Positions 33,420 to 42,457 of a DNA stretch of 64,000 nt are shown here, piece by piece. Location of the stretch: the NCBI GenBank assembly GCA_020852755.1, contig JADZAF010000241.1, positions 1 to 64,000 on the forward strand, given 5' to 3'. Numbering within the stretch: the stretch's first letter is position 1; every line of letters starts with the position of its first letter. Origin of the DNA: Bryobacterales bacterium (lineage in GTDB: Bacteria > Acidobacteriota > Terriglobia > Bryobacterales > Bryobacteraceae). The notes beneath the pieces were generated by a model. That model saw only the letters and a list, made by a program, of their open reading frames with translations. It did not search any database and was not told where the DNA came from. Made by a program: the position numbers and the translations under genes.

Positions 33420-35063
33420 ATGCGAATTCCGATTGTATTCCTCAGCCTGTGCTTCACCCTTGCCGCCCAGCAGCCGCCCTCCCGCGAGGAAACGCTGGCC
33501 GCCATGCGCAGGGCCGCCGCCTTCTTCACCGGCAAGGTCGCCACCGGGGGCGGATATCACTACTACTACGCCGAAGACTTGAGCTATGGCCGCTCCGAGC
33601 ACGGCGAAGGTCCCACCCAGATTGAAGTGCAGCGCGAGGCCACACCCGTGGTCGGCATGGCCTACCTGGAAGCCTGGCACGCTGCCCGCGACCCGGTGTT
33701 TCTCGAAGCCGCCCGCCAGGCCGCCCGCGCCCTCGTCGCCGGCCAGTTCTGTTCGGGCGGCTGGGATTACATCATCGAGTTCGATCCAGCCAGACGAAAG
33801 AACTATCCCTACCGGACCGTGCATGACTGCGGTTCGGCCGCGCTCCCCCGCAGGCCGCCGACCACGCTCGATGACAACGTTACCCAGGCCGCTACCCGCC
33901 TGCTGATGCGCGTCGACCGGGCGCTCGATTTCAAAGACGCCGCGATCCACGAGGCTGCCCGGTTCGCCCTCGAAAGCCTGCTGCACGCCCAATATGACAA
34001 CGGCGCCTGGCCCCAGCGCTATGCGGCGCCCGCGGAGCGCGGCCGGCACCCCGCCCGGCGCGCCGGCTATCCCGCGGACTGGCCGCGCCAGTGGCCGGGT
34101 GAAAACTACCAGGCCCATTACACCTTCAACGACAACTCGATCCTGGACGCCATCGATACCATGCTGGAAGCCGCCCGGGTCTACGGCGACTCTCGCTATC
34201 GCCAGTCGGCCGAACGCGGCGGCGCATTCATCCTGGCGGCCCAGATGCCCGATCCCCAGCCCGCCTGGGCGCAGCAGTACGACGCCGAAATGCATCCCGC
34301 CTGGGCCCGCATCTTCGAACCGCCTTCCGTCACCGGCGGCGAATCGCAAGGTGTGATGAAGATGCTGCTGGCGCTATATCGCGAAACCGGCGAGAAGAAG
34401 TACCTGGACGCGGTGCCGCGCGCGCTCGATTATCTGGAACGCTCCGTGCTGCCGTGGCCCGAGCGTCCCAGCGAAGCCTGGAGCCGCTTCCGGCGCGGCG
34501 AACCGGTGCTGGCCCGCTTCTTCGAGCTCCGGACCAACCGCCCCCTGTTCATCACCAAGGGCACCCGGGTTCGCGCGCAGGGCCTGGGCTCAAAGCTGGT
34601 GGATGGGTACCAGCTCAGCTACACGGACGAATCGGTCATCACTCACTACAGCGTTCTGATCGGCGGCGGGGGCCTGGAGGCCATTCGCGCCGAGTACGAG
34701 CGGCTGCGGGGCGCCCCTCCGGCTGCCATCCGGCGCCCGGCCCGGCTGAGCGGCCTTTCTCCCTGGGCGGAATACCGTGACGGCCCCGAACCACGGCCAT
34801 CCGCCGCCAAAGTGCGCTCGATCCTCAATGCCATGGATTCGCGCGGGGCTTGGGTCGAGCCGGGCGTGATCGGCAAGGCCGACCAGCTGGTTTCCGTGTT
34901 CGCTGCCCGGCCCATGGTCCTGACCATCAATGGCCGCGCCATCCAGATCGACGAGAACGACACCCTCGAGTTGTTTCAGGGCCCTCAGCCTCCGCGCACC
35001 CGCATCATCCGCTCCGGCGCCTTTGCCGAAAACCTGGAGACCCTGGCGGCCTGGCTGAAATGA
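33420..35063 (+). CDS. Secreted pectate lyase-like protein (PL10-type) with C-terminal extension
   Basis: 547 residues; signal peptide about 1-16 (AAQQ end). The alpha/alpha toroid shows the PL10 hallmarks: DDNVTQAA, a NGAWPQRY block (family GGWPQ) and HYTFNDNSILD (family TFNDNAM), with the catalytic arginine probably in the later region. It would cleave polygalacturonate in the periplasm or outside. The C-terminal part (about 360-547) is longer than in minimal PL10 enzymes. It shares a 45-base divergent region with the CE15-like gene; start ATG 33420. Confidence 0.8.
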   Translation: MRIPIVFLSLCFTLAAQQPPSREETLAAMRRAAAFFTGKVATGGGYHYYYAEDLSYGRSEHGEGPTQIEVQREATPVVGMAYLEAWHAARDPVFLEAARQAARALVAGQFCSGGWDYIIEFDPARRKNYPYRTVHDCGSAALPRRPPTTLDDNVTQAATRLLMRVDRALDFKDAAIHEAARFALESLLHAQYDNGAWPQRYAAPAERGRHPARRAGYPADWPRQWPGENYQAHYTFNDNSILDAIDTMLEAARVYGDSRYRQSAERGGAFILAAQMPDPQPAWAQQYDAEMHPAWARIFEPPSVTGGESQGVMKMLLALYRETGEKKYLDAVPRALDYLERSVLPWPERPSEAWSRFRRGEPVLARFFELRTNRPLFITKGTRVRAQGLGSKLVDGYQLSYTDESVITHYSVLIGGGGLEAIRAEYERLRGAPPAAIRRPARLSGLSPWAEYRDGPEPRPSAAKVRSILNAMDSRGAWVEPGVIGKADQLVSVFAARPMVLTINGRAIQIDENDTLELFQGPQPPRTRIIRSGAFAENLETLAAWLK

Positions 35064-35087
35064 AGGCCTGGATACCTGCACTCTGGC

Positions 35088-35124
35088 GCACGCTCCAGCG
35101 TGCCGTGGCGGCACTCTTGCCGCC
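35088..35124. repeat. Three overlapping GC-rich inverted repeats
   Basis: GCACGCT/AGCGTGC (35088-35103), GTGCCG/CGGCAC (35100-35114) and GGCGGC/GCCGCC (35107-35124). The middle one shares bases with both others, so the stems are mutually exclusive. They lie 25 bases after the lyase stop in the 267-base gap before the peptidase gene; may serve as terminator or be a genomic repeat element. Confidence 0.6.
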
Positions 35125-35330
35125 GCGCTTCAGTCAAATCCAGCCGGGAGTGCTGCCGGAGAGGAAACAGCCGTTCGATATGGGTCGTCGGGATCCCGAT
35201 TGCGCCGCGGTGAGGCTTGGGGATTCCTCGATGAACGTTCACCCTGGATCCTCCGCCGCAGCAGCCTGCCTGCCGCTTCACCCGGTTTGTCCCCCGCCGT
35301 TCCGGGATGCTACCCTGAGTCCTTCTCTTT

Positions 35331-36863
35331 ATGAAAAAGCTTGCCGTAGTCTTCCTTCTCGGCGTCTGTTTATTGACCGCCGAAACCGTTGATCTGCTGG
35401 TCATCAACCGGATCAAAGCCGAGGCCTTCGACAACTCCAGGGTGATGGAGAGCGCCTTCTACCTGTCGGACGTCCATGGCCCCCGCCTGACCGGTTCCCC
35501 GGGCTACCGCGCGGCCGGCGAATGGGCCAGGAAGCGCCTGGAAGAGTGGGGCCTCTCGAATGTTCGCTTCGAGAACCTGCCCTTCGGCCGGAGTTGGTCC
35601 TGCTCCCGCTTCGCCGCCCACATGAAGGAGCCGCAATACGCGCCCCTGATCGGCTTCGCGCGTCCCTGGTCGCCCGGCACTCAGGGCCCCGTGTCCGGCC
35701 AGCCGCAGATGGCGGTGATGAGTTCGGAAGCCGATTTCCAGCAGTTCAAGGGCAAGCTGAAAGGCAGGATCGTCCTCCTGGACCGGCCGCGCGACCTGGC
35801 GCTCCCGACCTCTCCCCTGGCGAGCCGGTATACCGACAGAGAACTGGCCGCGGACGAACTGGCCCCCGACCCTGGCCGCCCGTTCTTCGCGCGCCCCCGC
35901 AGGGGACCGAACTGGGAAAGCATGCGCCAGTTTCGCAACAAGCTGAACCAGTTCCTCTCCGACGAAGGCGTCGCGGTGGTCCTTTCCATCGGCGATCGCG
36001 GCGACGGCGGCACCGTGCGCGCATCGGCCCAGGGTTCCCGCGACCCCAAGGATCCCGTGCCTCCGCCCTCCGTGGCCCTCGCGCCCGAGCACTACAACCG
36101 CGTTGCCCGCCTCATCGAGAAGAAGATTCCCGTCACCCTGGAGTTCGATATCCAGGCCAGGTTCCACTCCGACACTCAGGAAACCTTCAACGTCCTGGCG
36201 GACCTCCCCGGAACGGACCGCAAGGACGAACTGGTCCTGCTGGGCGCCCACCTGGACTCCTGGACGGGCGGCACCGGCGCCACCGACGATGCCTCCGGCT
36301 GCGCCGTCATGATGGAGGCCATGCGCATCCTGAAGACCCTGGACCTGAAGATGCGCCGCACCGTGGGCGTGGCGCTCTGGGCCGGAGAGGAGCAGGGCTT
36401 CCTGGGCTCCATCGCCTACGTCAAGCAGCACCTCGGCGACCGCGAAACCATGACGCTCAAGCCCGGCCACGCGCGCCTCTCGGGCTACTTCAACTACGAT
36501 AACGGGGGCGGCCGGATCCGCGGCATCAACCTTCAGAACAATGACATGATGCGGCCCATCGCCGAGGCCTGGCTGGCTCCTTTCAAGGACCACGGCGCCG
36601 CTTCCGTCACCATCCGCAACACCGGCGGCACCGACCACATTCCCTTCGACGGCATCGGCATTCCCGGCTTCCAGTTCATTCAGGATCCCCTGGACTACGG
36701 AACCCGCACCCACCATACCAACATGGACGTCTTCGACCGGCTGCAACCCGGCGACCTGATGCAGTCCGCCGCCATTGTCGCCTCCATCGCCTACCACGCC
36801 GCCAACCGCGAGGAACTGCTGCCGCGCAAGCCGCTGCCCAAGCCGGAGCCGAAGAAGCCATGA
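35331..36863 (+). CDS. Secreted M28-family zinc aminopeptidase
   Basis: 510 residues; signal peptide about 1-17. The M28 dizinc centre is complete: H307, bridging D319, catalytic E353 with ligand E354, D390, and H462. A PA-like insertion lies between about 100 and 260. It would release N-terminal residues from peptides in the periplasm or outside. A TACCCT hexamer at 35311-35316 precedes the ATG by 14 bases. The stop overlaps the transporter start (ATGA), so uptake and peptide processing genes are translationally coupled. Confidence 0.92.
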   Translation: MKKLAVVFLLGVCLLTAETVDLLVINRIKAEAFDNSRVMESAFYLSDVHGPRLTGSPGYRAAGEWARKRLEEWGLSNVRFENLPFGRSWSCSRFAAHMKEPQYAPLIGFARPWSPGTQGPVSGQPQMAVMSSEADFQQFKGKLKGRIVLLDRPRDLALPTSPLASRYTDRELAADELAPDPGRPFFARPRRGPNWESMRQFRNKLNQFLSDEGVAVVLSIGDRGDGGTVRASAQGSRDPKDPVPPPSVALAPEHYNRVARLIEKKIPVTLEFDIQARFHSDTQETFNVLADLPGTDRKDELVLLGAHLDSWTGGTGATDDASGCAVMMEAMRILKTLDLKMRRTVGVALWAGEEQGFLGSIAYVKQHLGDRETMTLKPGHARLSGYFNYDNGGGRIRGINLQNNDMMRPIAEAWLAPFKDHGAASVTIRNTGGTDHIPFDGIGIPGFQFIQDPLDYGTRTHHTNMDVFDRLQPGDLMQSAAIVASIAYHAANREELLPRKPLPKPEPKKP

Positions 36864-37852
36864 TCTCCCTCGGCATCTTCTACGCCGTTCTCTCGGGCAT
36901 CTGCAACGGCCTGTTTTCCGCACCCATGAAGATGATCCGGGGCTGGAAATGGGAGAACATCTGGCTGGTCTTCATCGTGGTGGCCTGCCTGGCCATGCCC
37001 TTCACCGTCGTCATGGCCACCGTCGGCGATTACCGGGCGGTGCTGGCGGAAGCGCCCGGCGGAGCCGTCGCGGCGGCCTTCGCCTTCGGATTCGCCTGGG
37101 GCTTCGGCGCCATCCTGTTCGGCCTCTCGGTGGACCGCCTGGGGGTTTCGCTCGCCAACACGCTGGTGATCGGGCTCAGTTCCGCTCTGGGCTCGGTGGT
37201 GCCCCTGCTGATCGGCGGCGCCTGGAACCTGGGCGCGCGGCTCGCCCTGCTCCTGCTGGGCGTCGCCACCTTTATCCTCGGCGTATGGATTTGCGGGCGG
37301 GCCGGCCGTATGCGGGACGGCGCTGCCGCCGGGGCTTCAGGAACGGGCTACCTGTTCGCCATCGGCAGCGGGGTCATGTCGGCGGTGTTCAATATCGGGT
37401 ACAGCCTGGCATTGCCGGTCGCCGACGCCGGCCAGCGCCTGGGCTACTCCCGTTTCACGGCGACCAATTGCATCTGGCTGGCCATGCTGGGAGCCGGCTC
37501 GATCCCCAGTATCGTCTACTGCGGCCTGTTGATGCGCCGCCATGCCAGCGCCCCCCTGTTCGTTCGCGAGACTCCCGCGCGGGGCTGGACGCTCAGCGTC
37601 CTGATGGGCCTGCTGTGGGGCGCCAGCATCTTCCTCTACGGCGCCGCGACCCCCCTGCTGGGAGACATCGGCCCCTCCATCGGCTGGCCCTTGAGCCTGG
37701 CCGTGGGGCTGCTGGTGGCCAACCTGATGGGACTCTTTCTGGGCGAGTGGCGCACGGCGCCCGCTTCCGCGTCGCGCCTCATGCGGGCCGGGATCCTGAC
37801 GCTGCTGGCGGCCATCGTGCTGTGCGCTCTCTCCTCCGGGGCCGGGGCATGA
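36860..37852 (+). CDS. RhaT-like sugar/proton symporter
   Basis: 330 residues, ten hydrophobic segments. Conserved L-rhamnose transporter features: GIFYAVLSGICNGLFSAPMK, KWENIWLVF, WGFGAILFGL, and FNIGYS in the middle. By family it moves L-rhamnose with protons across the inner membrane. However, the gene overlaps the NanE-ROK fusion (ATGA) and no rhamnose catabolic gene is present, so the substrate may be another sugar such as an amino sugar. Overlaps the peptidase gene by four bases as well. Confidence 0.87.
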   Translation: MISLGIFYAVLSGICNGLFSAPMKMIRGWKWENIWLVFIVVACLAMPFTVVMATVGDYRAVLAEAPGGAVAAAFAFGFAWGFGAILFGLSVDRLGVSLANTLVIGLSSALGSVVPLLIGGAWNLGARLALLLLGVATFILGVWICGRAGRMRDGAAAGASGTGYLFAIGSGVMSAVFNIGYSLALPVADAGQRLGYSRFTATNCIWLAMLGAGSIPSIVYCGLLMRRHASAPLFVRETPARGWTLSVLMGLLWGASIFLYGAATPLLGDIGPSIGWPLSLAVGLLVANLMGLFLGEWRTAPASASRLMRAGILTLLAAIVLCALSSGAGA

Positions 37853-39456
37853 AGGAACGGCTCGCGCGGCTCCAGGGAAAGCTGCTGGTTTCCTGCCAGG
37901 CTTCCGAAGGCGACGCCTTCCACGACCCGCCGTCCATGGCCCGCTTCGCGCGGGCGGCCGTGCGGGGCGGAGCGGCCGGCATCCGGGCCAACGGTCCCGC
38001 CGATATTGCCGCTATCCGCGCCGCCGTGGATGTCCCCATCGTGGGCATCCAGAAACGGCTGCACCCCGACGGCCGCATTCTGATCACGCCCGGGTTCGAC
38101 GACGCGCGCGCCCTGGTGGAAGCCGGGGCGGACATGATCGCCCTGGACTCGACCGCGCGCGGGCAGCGCTACGGCGCCTTGGAACGGCTGGCGCGCATCA
38201 AGGCCGCGCTCGGCGTGCCGGTGCTGGCCGATATCGCCACCGTGGAGGAGGCCGTGGCCGCCGCCCGGGCGGGCGCCGATTTCGTGCTCTCCACCATGCG
38301 CGGCTACACGGAGGAAACGGCCGCGGTTCAGGAGTTCCAGCCCGGTTTCATTCGCGACCTGGTGGCCGCGGTGCCCGTGCCCGTGATCGCCGAGGGCCGC
38401 ATCAGGACGCCGGACCAAGCCGCCGCGGCCATCCGGGCCGGAGCCTTCGCTGTGATCGTCGGCAGCGCCGTCACGCGCCCGCACGAAATCACGGACTGGT
38501 TCGCCCGCGCCGTCGGGAATGCCTGGACCCGCCTGAATCAGCCCCTCTGGATCGCCGGCATCGACCTGGGCGGGACCAACACCAAGTTCGGCCTGGTCAG
38601 CCGCACAGGCGAGCTGCGCGCGGAGAGCTTTGCCCCCACTCCCTCCGGCGGGCGTCAGCCGCTGCTGGACCACCTCAAATCCACCGGCGCCCGGGTGATC
38701 TCCGAAGCGCGCGCCGCCGGACGCGAGCCCGCCGCCCTGGGCGTGGCCACCGCCGGCTGGGTGGACCCGGCCGCCGGCCGCGTCGTGTATGCGACGGAAA
38801 ACCTGCCGGGCTGGACCGGAACGCCCATCGCCGGGGAATTGAGCGCCGCTCTCGGCCTTCCCGTAGCAGTGGAGAACGACGCCAACTCCCTGGCGGTCGC
38901 CGAGCACCGGTTCGGTGCAGGGAGGGATTCGGGCGACTTCGTCTGCATCACCCTGGGCACCGGAGTGGGCGGCGGCTGCTACACCGGAGGACGGTTGAAC
39001 CGCGGCTCGCACTTCTTCGCCAACGCCCTGGGCCATATCCGGATCGAAGCGGACGGCCTGCCCTGCACCTGCGGCCAGCGCGGCTGCCTGGAGGTCTACT
39101 CGAACGCGGCGGCACTGCTGCGCTATGCCGGCCCGGGATTCCAGAACGCGGAGCAGGTGGTCTCCGCCGCCAAAACGGGCAACCAGACCGCCGTGGAAGC
39201 CGTCCGCATCCTGGCCCGCCGCCTGGCCCAGGGCTGCTCCACCCTGGTTCACCTGCTGGATCCCGAGCTGCTCATCCTTTCCGGCGGCATCGCCCAGGAC
39301 AACCAGTTGCTCATCGCCGAACTCGAACGCGAACTCGCCGCCTGCACCACGGTCTGGGAGCAGCGGCGCCTGCGAATCCGCCTCTCCCCCCTGGCCTACT
39401 ACGGGGGTGTGCTGGGCGCGGCGGCCGTGGCCCTGGAACACTTCGACTGGCTATAG
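37849..39456 (+). CDS. nanE: Fused N-acetylmannosamine-6-P epimerase (NanE) and ROK kinase
   Basis: 535 residues. Residues 1-225 are NanE: a TIM barrel with GIQKRLHPDGRILITP (catalytic lysine region), ATVEEAVAAARAGADFV and AEGRIRTPDQA. Residues 232-535 are a ROK sugar kinase: GIDLGGTNTKF at 237-247, catalytic D344 in ENDANS, and the zinc motif C406-x-C408-G...C413. Together they would phosphorylate ManNAc and convert ManNAc-6-P to GlcNAc-6-P. The substrate-binding stretch reads FANALGH where many ROK kinases have GELGH. No NanA lyase is nearby, so ManNAc may come from a source other than sialic acid. Start ATG 37849 overlaps rhaT-like stop. Confidence 0.9.
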   Translation: MKERLARLQGKLLVSCQASEGDAFHDPPSMARFARAAVRGGAAGIRANGPADIAAIRAAVDVPIVGIQKRLHPDGRILITPGFDDARALVEAGADMIALDSTARGQRYGALERLARIKAALGVPVLADIATVEEAVAAARAGADFVLSTMRGYTEETAAVQEFQPGFIRDLVAAVPVPVIAEGRIRTPDQAAAAIRAGAFAVIVGSAVTRPHEITDWFARAVGNAWTRLNQPLWIAGIDLGGTNTKFGLVSRTGELRAESFAPTPSGGRQPLLDHLKSTGARVISEARAAGREPAALGVATAGWVDPAAGRVVYATENLPGWTGTPIAGELSAALGLPVAVENDANSLAVAEHRFGAGRDSGDFVCITLGTGVGGGCYTGGRLNRGSHFFANALGHIRIEADGLPCTCGQRGCLEVYSNAAALLRYAGPGFQNAEQVVSAAKTGNQTAVEAVRILARRLAQGCSTLVHLLDPELLILSGGIAQDNQLLIAELERELAACTTVWEQRRLRIRLSPLAYYGGVLGAAAVALEHFDWL

Positions 39457-39458
39457 CG

Positions 39459-42080
39459 TCAGGCGCGGCCGGCGAGGAAGCGGTCGATCTCCCGTGCCGC
39501 GCGGGCGCCTTCCGCCACCGCCTGCACCACGGTAGTTCCGCCGTTGACGATGTCGCCCGCGGCAAACACTCCCTTCCGGCTGGTGGCCAGCGAGCCGCCG
39601 GTCACTTCAATGAGGCCGGCGCGGGTCAGCCGGACGCCCCGCAGCGCGGCGCCGGCTCCCGGATCGATCTGCTGGCCGATCGCCTCCACCACCAGGTCCG
39701 CCGGCAGCACGTGCTCCGTCGACGCGATGGCTTCCGGCCGGCGGCGGCCGTCCGGCCCAGGCGCCCCCAGCCGCGTGCGGACCACCTTCAGCCCGGTCAG
39801 CCGGCCGTCCTCGCCGCAAACGTATCCTACCGGCTGGGTCAGGATCAGGAAATTTACTCCCTCGCGGATGGCCGCATCCCGCTCCTCCGGCCAGGCCGGC
39901 ATTTCGGCAAACGAGCGCCGGTAGACGATCGAGACGTCCGCCCCGCCGGCTCGTTTGGCGGAAAGCGCGGCGTCAATCGCCGTGTTCCCTCCCCCCAGCA
40001 CCAGCACGGTGCCCGAAACCCGCTCGCCGCGCTTCACCCGGGCCAGGAAGTCCAGGGCTCCGGCAACCCCCGACGCAGGACGCGCCGTGCCGGGAAGCGG
40101 CGTGGACCGCGTCAGGCCGATCGCCAGCAGCACGGCGTCGAAGCCTTCACCCGCCACGTCGTCCAGCGTGTAACCCGCCCCCAGGGAAGCCGCGCGCCGC
40201 TCGATGCGGTCTCCCGCCGAGGCCAGCACCTGCTCGATCTCCTGCCCTAAAACCTGCAGCGGCAGCCGCTCGGCCGGGATGGTTTCCCGCGCCGTGCCGC
40301 CATATTCCCGGGCCCGCTCGAACAGCGTCACGCGGTGTCCCAGCGCTGCAAGAGTAGTCGCCGCCGAGACGCCCGCCGCTCCCGCGCCCAGCACCGCCAC
40401 CCGCTTGCCGCTCTCCGGAGCCGCGCCGGCCCGTTCCGCCGCCCAGCCTTCCTCCACCGCCTTGCGGCTGACCCAGCGCTGCAGATGCCGTATCGGCACG
40501 CTCTCCGTGTAGTGCTGGTTGATGCAGACGCCTTCGCACAGGGTCTCGGACGGGCACACATAGCCGCACACCGCCGCCAGCGCGTTGCGGTCGCGCAGCG
40601 TCCGGTACGCTTCGCGAAAACGGCCTGCGGCGATGTGGCCCACGAATACCGGTATGTCCACCTGCGCCGGACAGCCGGCGACGCAGGTCGGGTCGTTGCA
40701 CTGCCGGCAGGTGGCCGCCATGGCCCGGATGGTGTCCAGCGCCTCCGCCCGGCCGCTCTTGTAGATCGGCTCGTAGATCTCCGCGTCGCGCGGAACGCAC
40801 CCCGAGCGTCCGCCGTCCCGCATGATCTGGCTGCAGGCCGAGCAGGCCACACAGACCCGCTCGGGATCCAGCCGGCCCTTCTCCATCAGGTCCCGCGGAT
40901 AGTCCGGGTACGCGAACGACATGCGGCCCGCCCCGGCCAGCGACACCCATCCGCTGCCGGCCGCCCCCGCCACCACGTTCGGGAAGAACTGCCGCAGCCA
41001 GGAATAGCCGCCGCCGAGCACCGCCACGTCCGGAACCGCCGCCTGGATCCGCCGCACGATGTGCACGAACCGCGCCACCCCCTCCAGCGGATGCTCGGGG
41101 GGGATCGGCAGCCCGGCGGAGGGCAGATCGAACGGCCGGTTCACGTGCGGGTTGTAGTAGGGGTTGCCGATGGTGATGTTCACCAGCGGCGCTCCGGCGT
41201 TCTTCAGAAAGCGCACCAGCTCGATCGGTTCCGCCAGGTCCGGTTTGTTGACGTCCTCCCGGTCCACGCCGAAGCCGTAGGGATACGCCATGGCATCGTA
41301 GGCGTTCATCCGCGAAGTGACCAGCAGGCCGGGCACCGCGTCCTTGATCTTCAGCACGATGTTCCGGATCAGGCGCGAGCGGTTCTCGAACGGTCCGCCG
41401 TAGCGCCCCTCGCGGGTATGCGACGCCAGCAGCTCCGAGATCAGGTAGCGGTGGCAGGCCTTGACGTCCACGCCGTCGAAGCCCGCCCGCCAGGCGCAGC
41501 GCGCCGCTTCCACGTAAACGTCTTCCAGACGCTCCAGCTCGGAATCCGAAATCACCGGGTAGTCCGGGCCCAGGTTGTGAAGCGGGTCCAGGTAGAGCGA
41601 GCGGTGGGCGATGATCGGCTGCGGGCCGCGGCCCGGCTTGCTGTATCGCCCCGAGTGGGTCAGCTGCACGATCATCAGCGGCTTGTGCGAGGCGCCGAAC
41701 ACGTCCTGCGCCGCCTGGCGCGTCTGCTCCGCCAGGGCGGCGAACGCGGGGACCGTCTCCTCGCGAATCCAGATCTGGCGCGGGTTGGCGCGCGCCTCGC
41801 GCACCACCGCCGTCGCCTCGATCCACAGCAGGCCCGCGCCGCCGGACGCGAAGCGGCGGTAACGCCGGAAGGTCAGCTCGCCCGGCGAGCCGTCGTCCAG
41901 CCCGTCGCAGCCCTCCATGGGCAGCACGGCCAGGCGGTTGGGAAGCCGGTAAGGCCCGGCCTGGAAACTCTCCAGCAGCACCGCCGGACTGTCCGCAACA
42001 GGCAGGTCCAGCCCGAGTTCCGCGATCGCCGCGCGCAACTCGTTCAGGGTCCGGTAGCGAAACGGTTGGTGCTGGCTCAC
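39459..42080 (-). CDS. Fusion of old-yellow-enzyme-like reductase with GltD-like FeS/FAD oxidoreductase
   Basis: 873 residues. Residues 35-400 are an OYE/2,4-dienoyl-CoA-reductase-like FMN barrel (HSGRYSKPG, ACHRYLISELL, GGPFENR). Cysteines 410, 413, 416 and 428 match the single [4Fe-4S] site of that family. Residues 450-530 are then a GltD/dihydropyrimidine-dehydrogenase N-terminal domain with C458, C461, C466, C470 and C505, C509, C515, C519, which normally hold two more clusters. FAD-binding GAGAAG is at 565-570, NADPH-binding GGGNTA at 697-702, and the final AAGD near 840. A chain NADPH-FAD-FeS-FMN is implied. Substrate unknown; the clustered VOC gene gives no decisive hint. Ends two bases from the convergent nanE-ROK gene. 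Confidence 0.9.
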   Translation of the reverse strand: MSQHQPFRYRTLNELRAAIAELGLDLPVADSPAVLLESFQAGPYRLPNRLAVLPMEGCDGLDDGSPGELTFRRYRRFASGGAGLLWIEATAVVREARANPRQIWIREETVPAFAALAEQTRQAAQDVFGASHKPLMIVQLTHSGRYSKPGRGPQPIIAHRSLYLDPLHNLGPDYPVISDSELERLEDVYVEAARCAWRAGFDGVDVKACHRYLISELLASHTREGRYGGPFENRSRLIRNIVLKIKDAVPGLLVTSRMNAYDAMAYPYGFGVDREDVNKPDLAEPIELVRFLKNAGAPLVNITIGNPYYNPHVNRPFDLPSAGLPIPPEHPLEGVARFVHIVRRIQAAVPDVAVLGGGYSWLRQFFPNVVAGAAGSGWVSLAGAGRMSFAYPDYPRDLMEKGRLDPERVCVACSACSQIMRDGGRSGCVPRDAEIYEPIYKSGRAEALDTIRAMAATCRQCNDPTCVAGCPAQVDIPVFVGHIAAGRFREAYRTLRDRNALAAVCGYVCPSETLCEGVCINQHYTESVPIRHLQRWVSRKAVEEGWAAERAGAAPESGKRVAVLGAGAAGVSAATTLAALGHRVTLFERAREYGGTARETIPAERLPLQVLGQEIEQVLASAGDRIERRAASLGAGYTLDDVAGEGFDAVLLAIGLTRSTPLPGTARPASGVAGALDFLARVKRGERVSGTVLVLGGGNTAIDAALSAKRAGGADVSIVYRRSFAEMPAWPEERDAAIREGVNFLILTQPVGYVCGEDGRLTGLKVVRTRLGAPGPDGRRRPEAIASTEHVLPADLVVEAIGQQIDPGAGAALRGVRLTRAGLIEVTGGSLATSRKGVFAAGDIVNGGTTVVQAVAEGARAAREIDRFLAGRA

Positions 42081-42451
42081 GGCATCGGCTGCTCGCGCTG
42101 GATGAGGTGCAGGATGTTGCCCTCGGGATCGGTGAAGAAGACCACCTGGTTGCCCTTGCTGCTCACCGGTTCGGTGAGAAAGGTGGCGCCCACCGCCTTG
42201 AGCCTGGCGTAGACGTTCTCGAAATCGTCTACCGCCAGCGCCAGGTGCCGCAGCCCGGGATCCTTCTGCCGGGGACGCGCAAGCTCGCCTTCCGACACGA
42301 TCATCTCGATCATCGAGCCGTCCGGCGCCTTCACGAAGGTCGCGTTCTTTGACTGGTAGTTGATGATGAAGCCGAGGTTATCGACGTACCATTGGGCCAG
42401 CTTCTCCGGATTGGGCGAAGCGATGGCGGCGTGTTCGATTCCTTTGACCAT
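42077..42451 (-). CDS. VOC-superfamily protein (glyoxalase/dioxygenase-like)
   Basis: 124 residues with two beta-alpha-beta-beta-beta modules: IEHAAIASPNPEKLAQWY with a metal-site histidine, MIEMIV with the first glutamate, LRHLALAVDD with the second histidine, and NILHLIQ at the end. A metal-dependent lyase, isomerase or resistance protein; the substrate cannot be told. The stop overlaps the start of the OYE-GltD fusion gene by four bases, so the two proteins are probably made together. A TACAAT lies exactly six bases before the ATG. Confidence 0.87.
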   Translation of the reverse strand: MVKGIEHAAIASPNPEKLAQWYVDNLGFIINYQSKNATFVKAPDGSMIEMIVSEGELARPRQKDPGLRHLALAVDDFENVYARLKAVGATFLTEPVSSKGNQVVFFTDPEGNILHLIQREQPMP

Positions 42452-42457
42452 ACGGGG

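Noticed and set aside
36775-37848. N-terminal extension of the NanE-ROK frame
   Set aside because: It reads through the transporter gene in another frame; ATG 37849 overlaps the transporter stop and starts the NanE fold.
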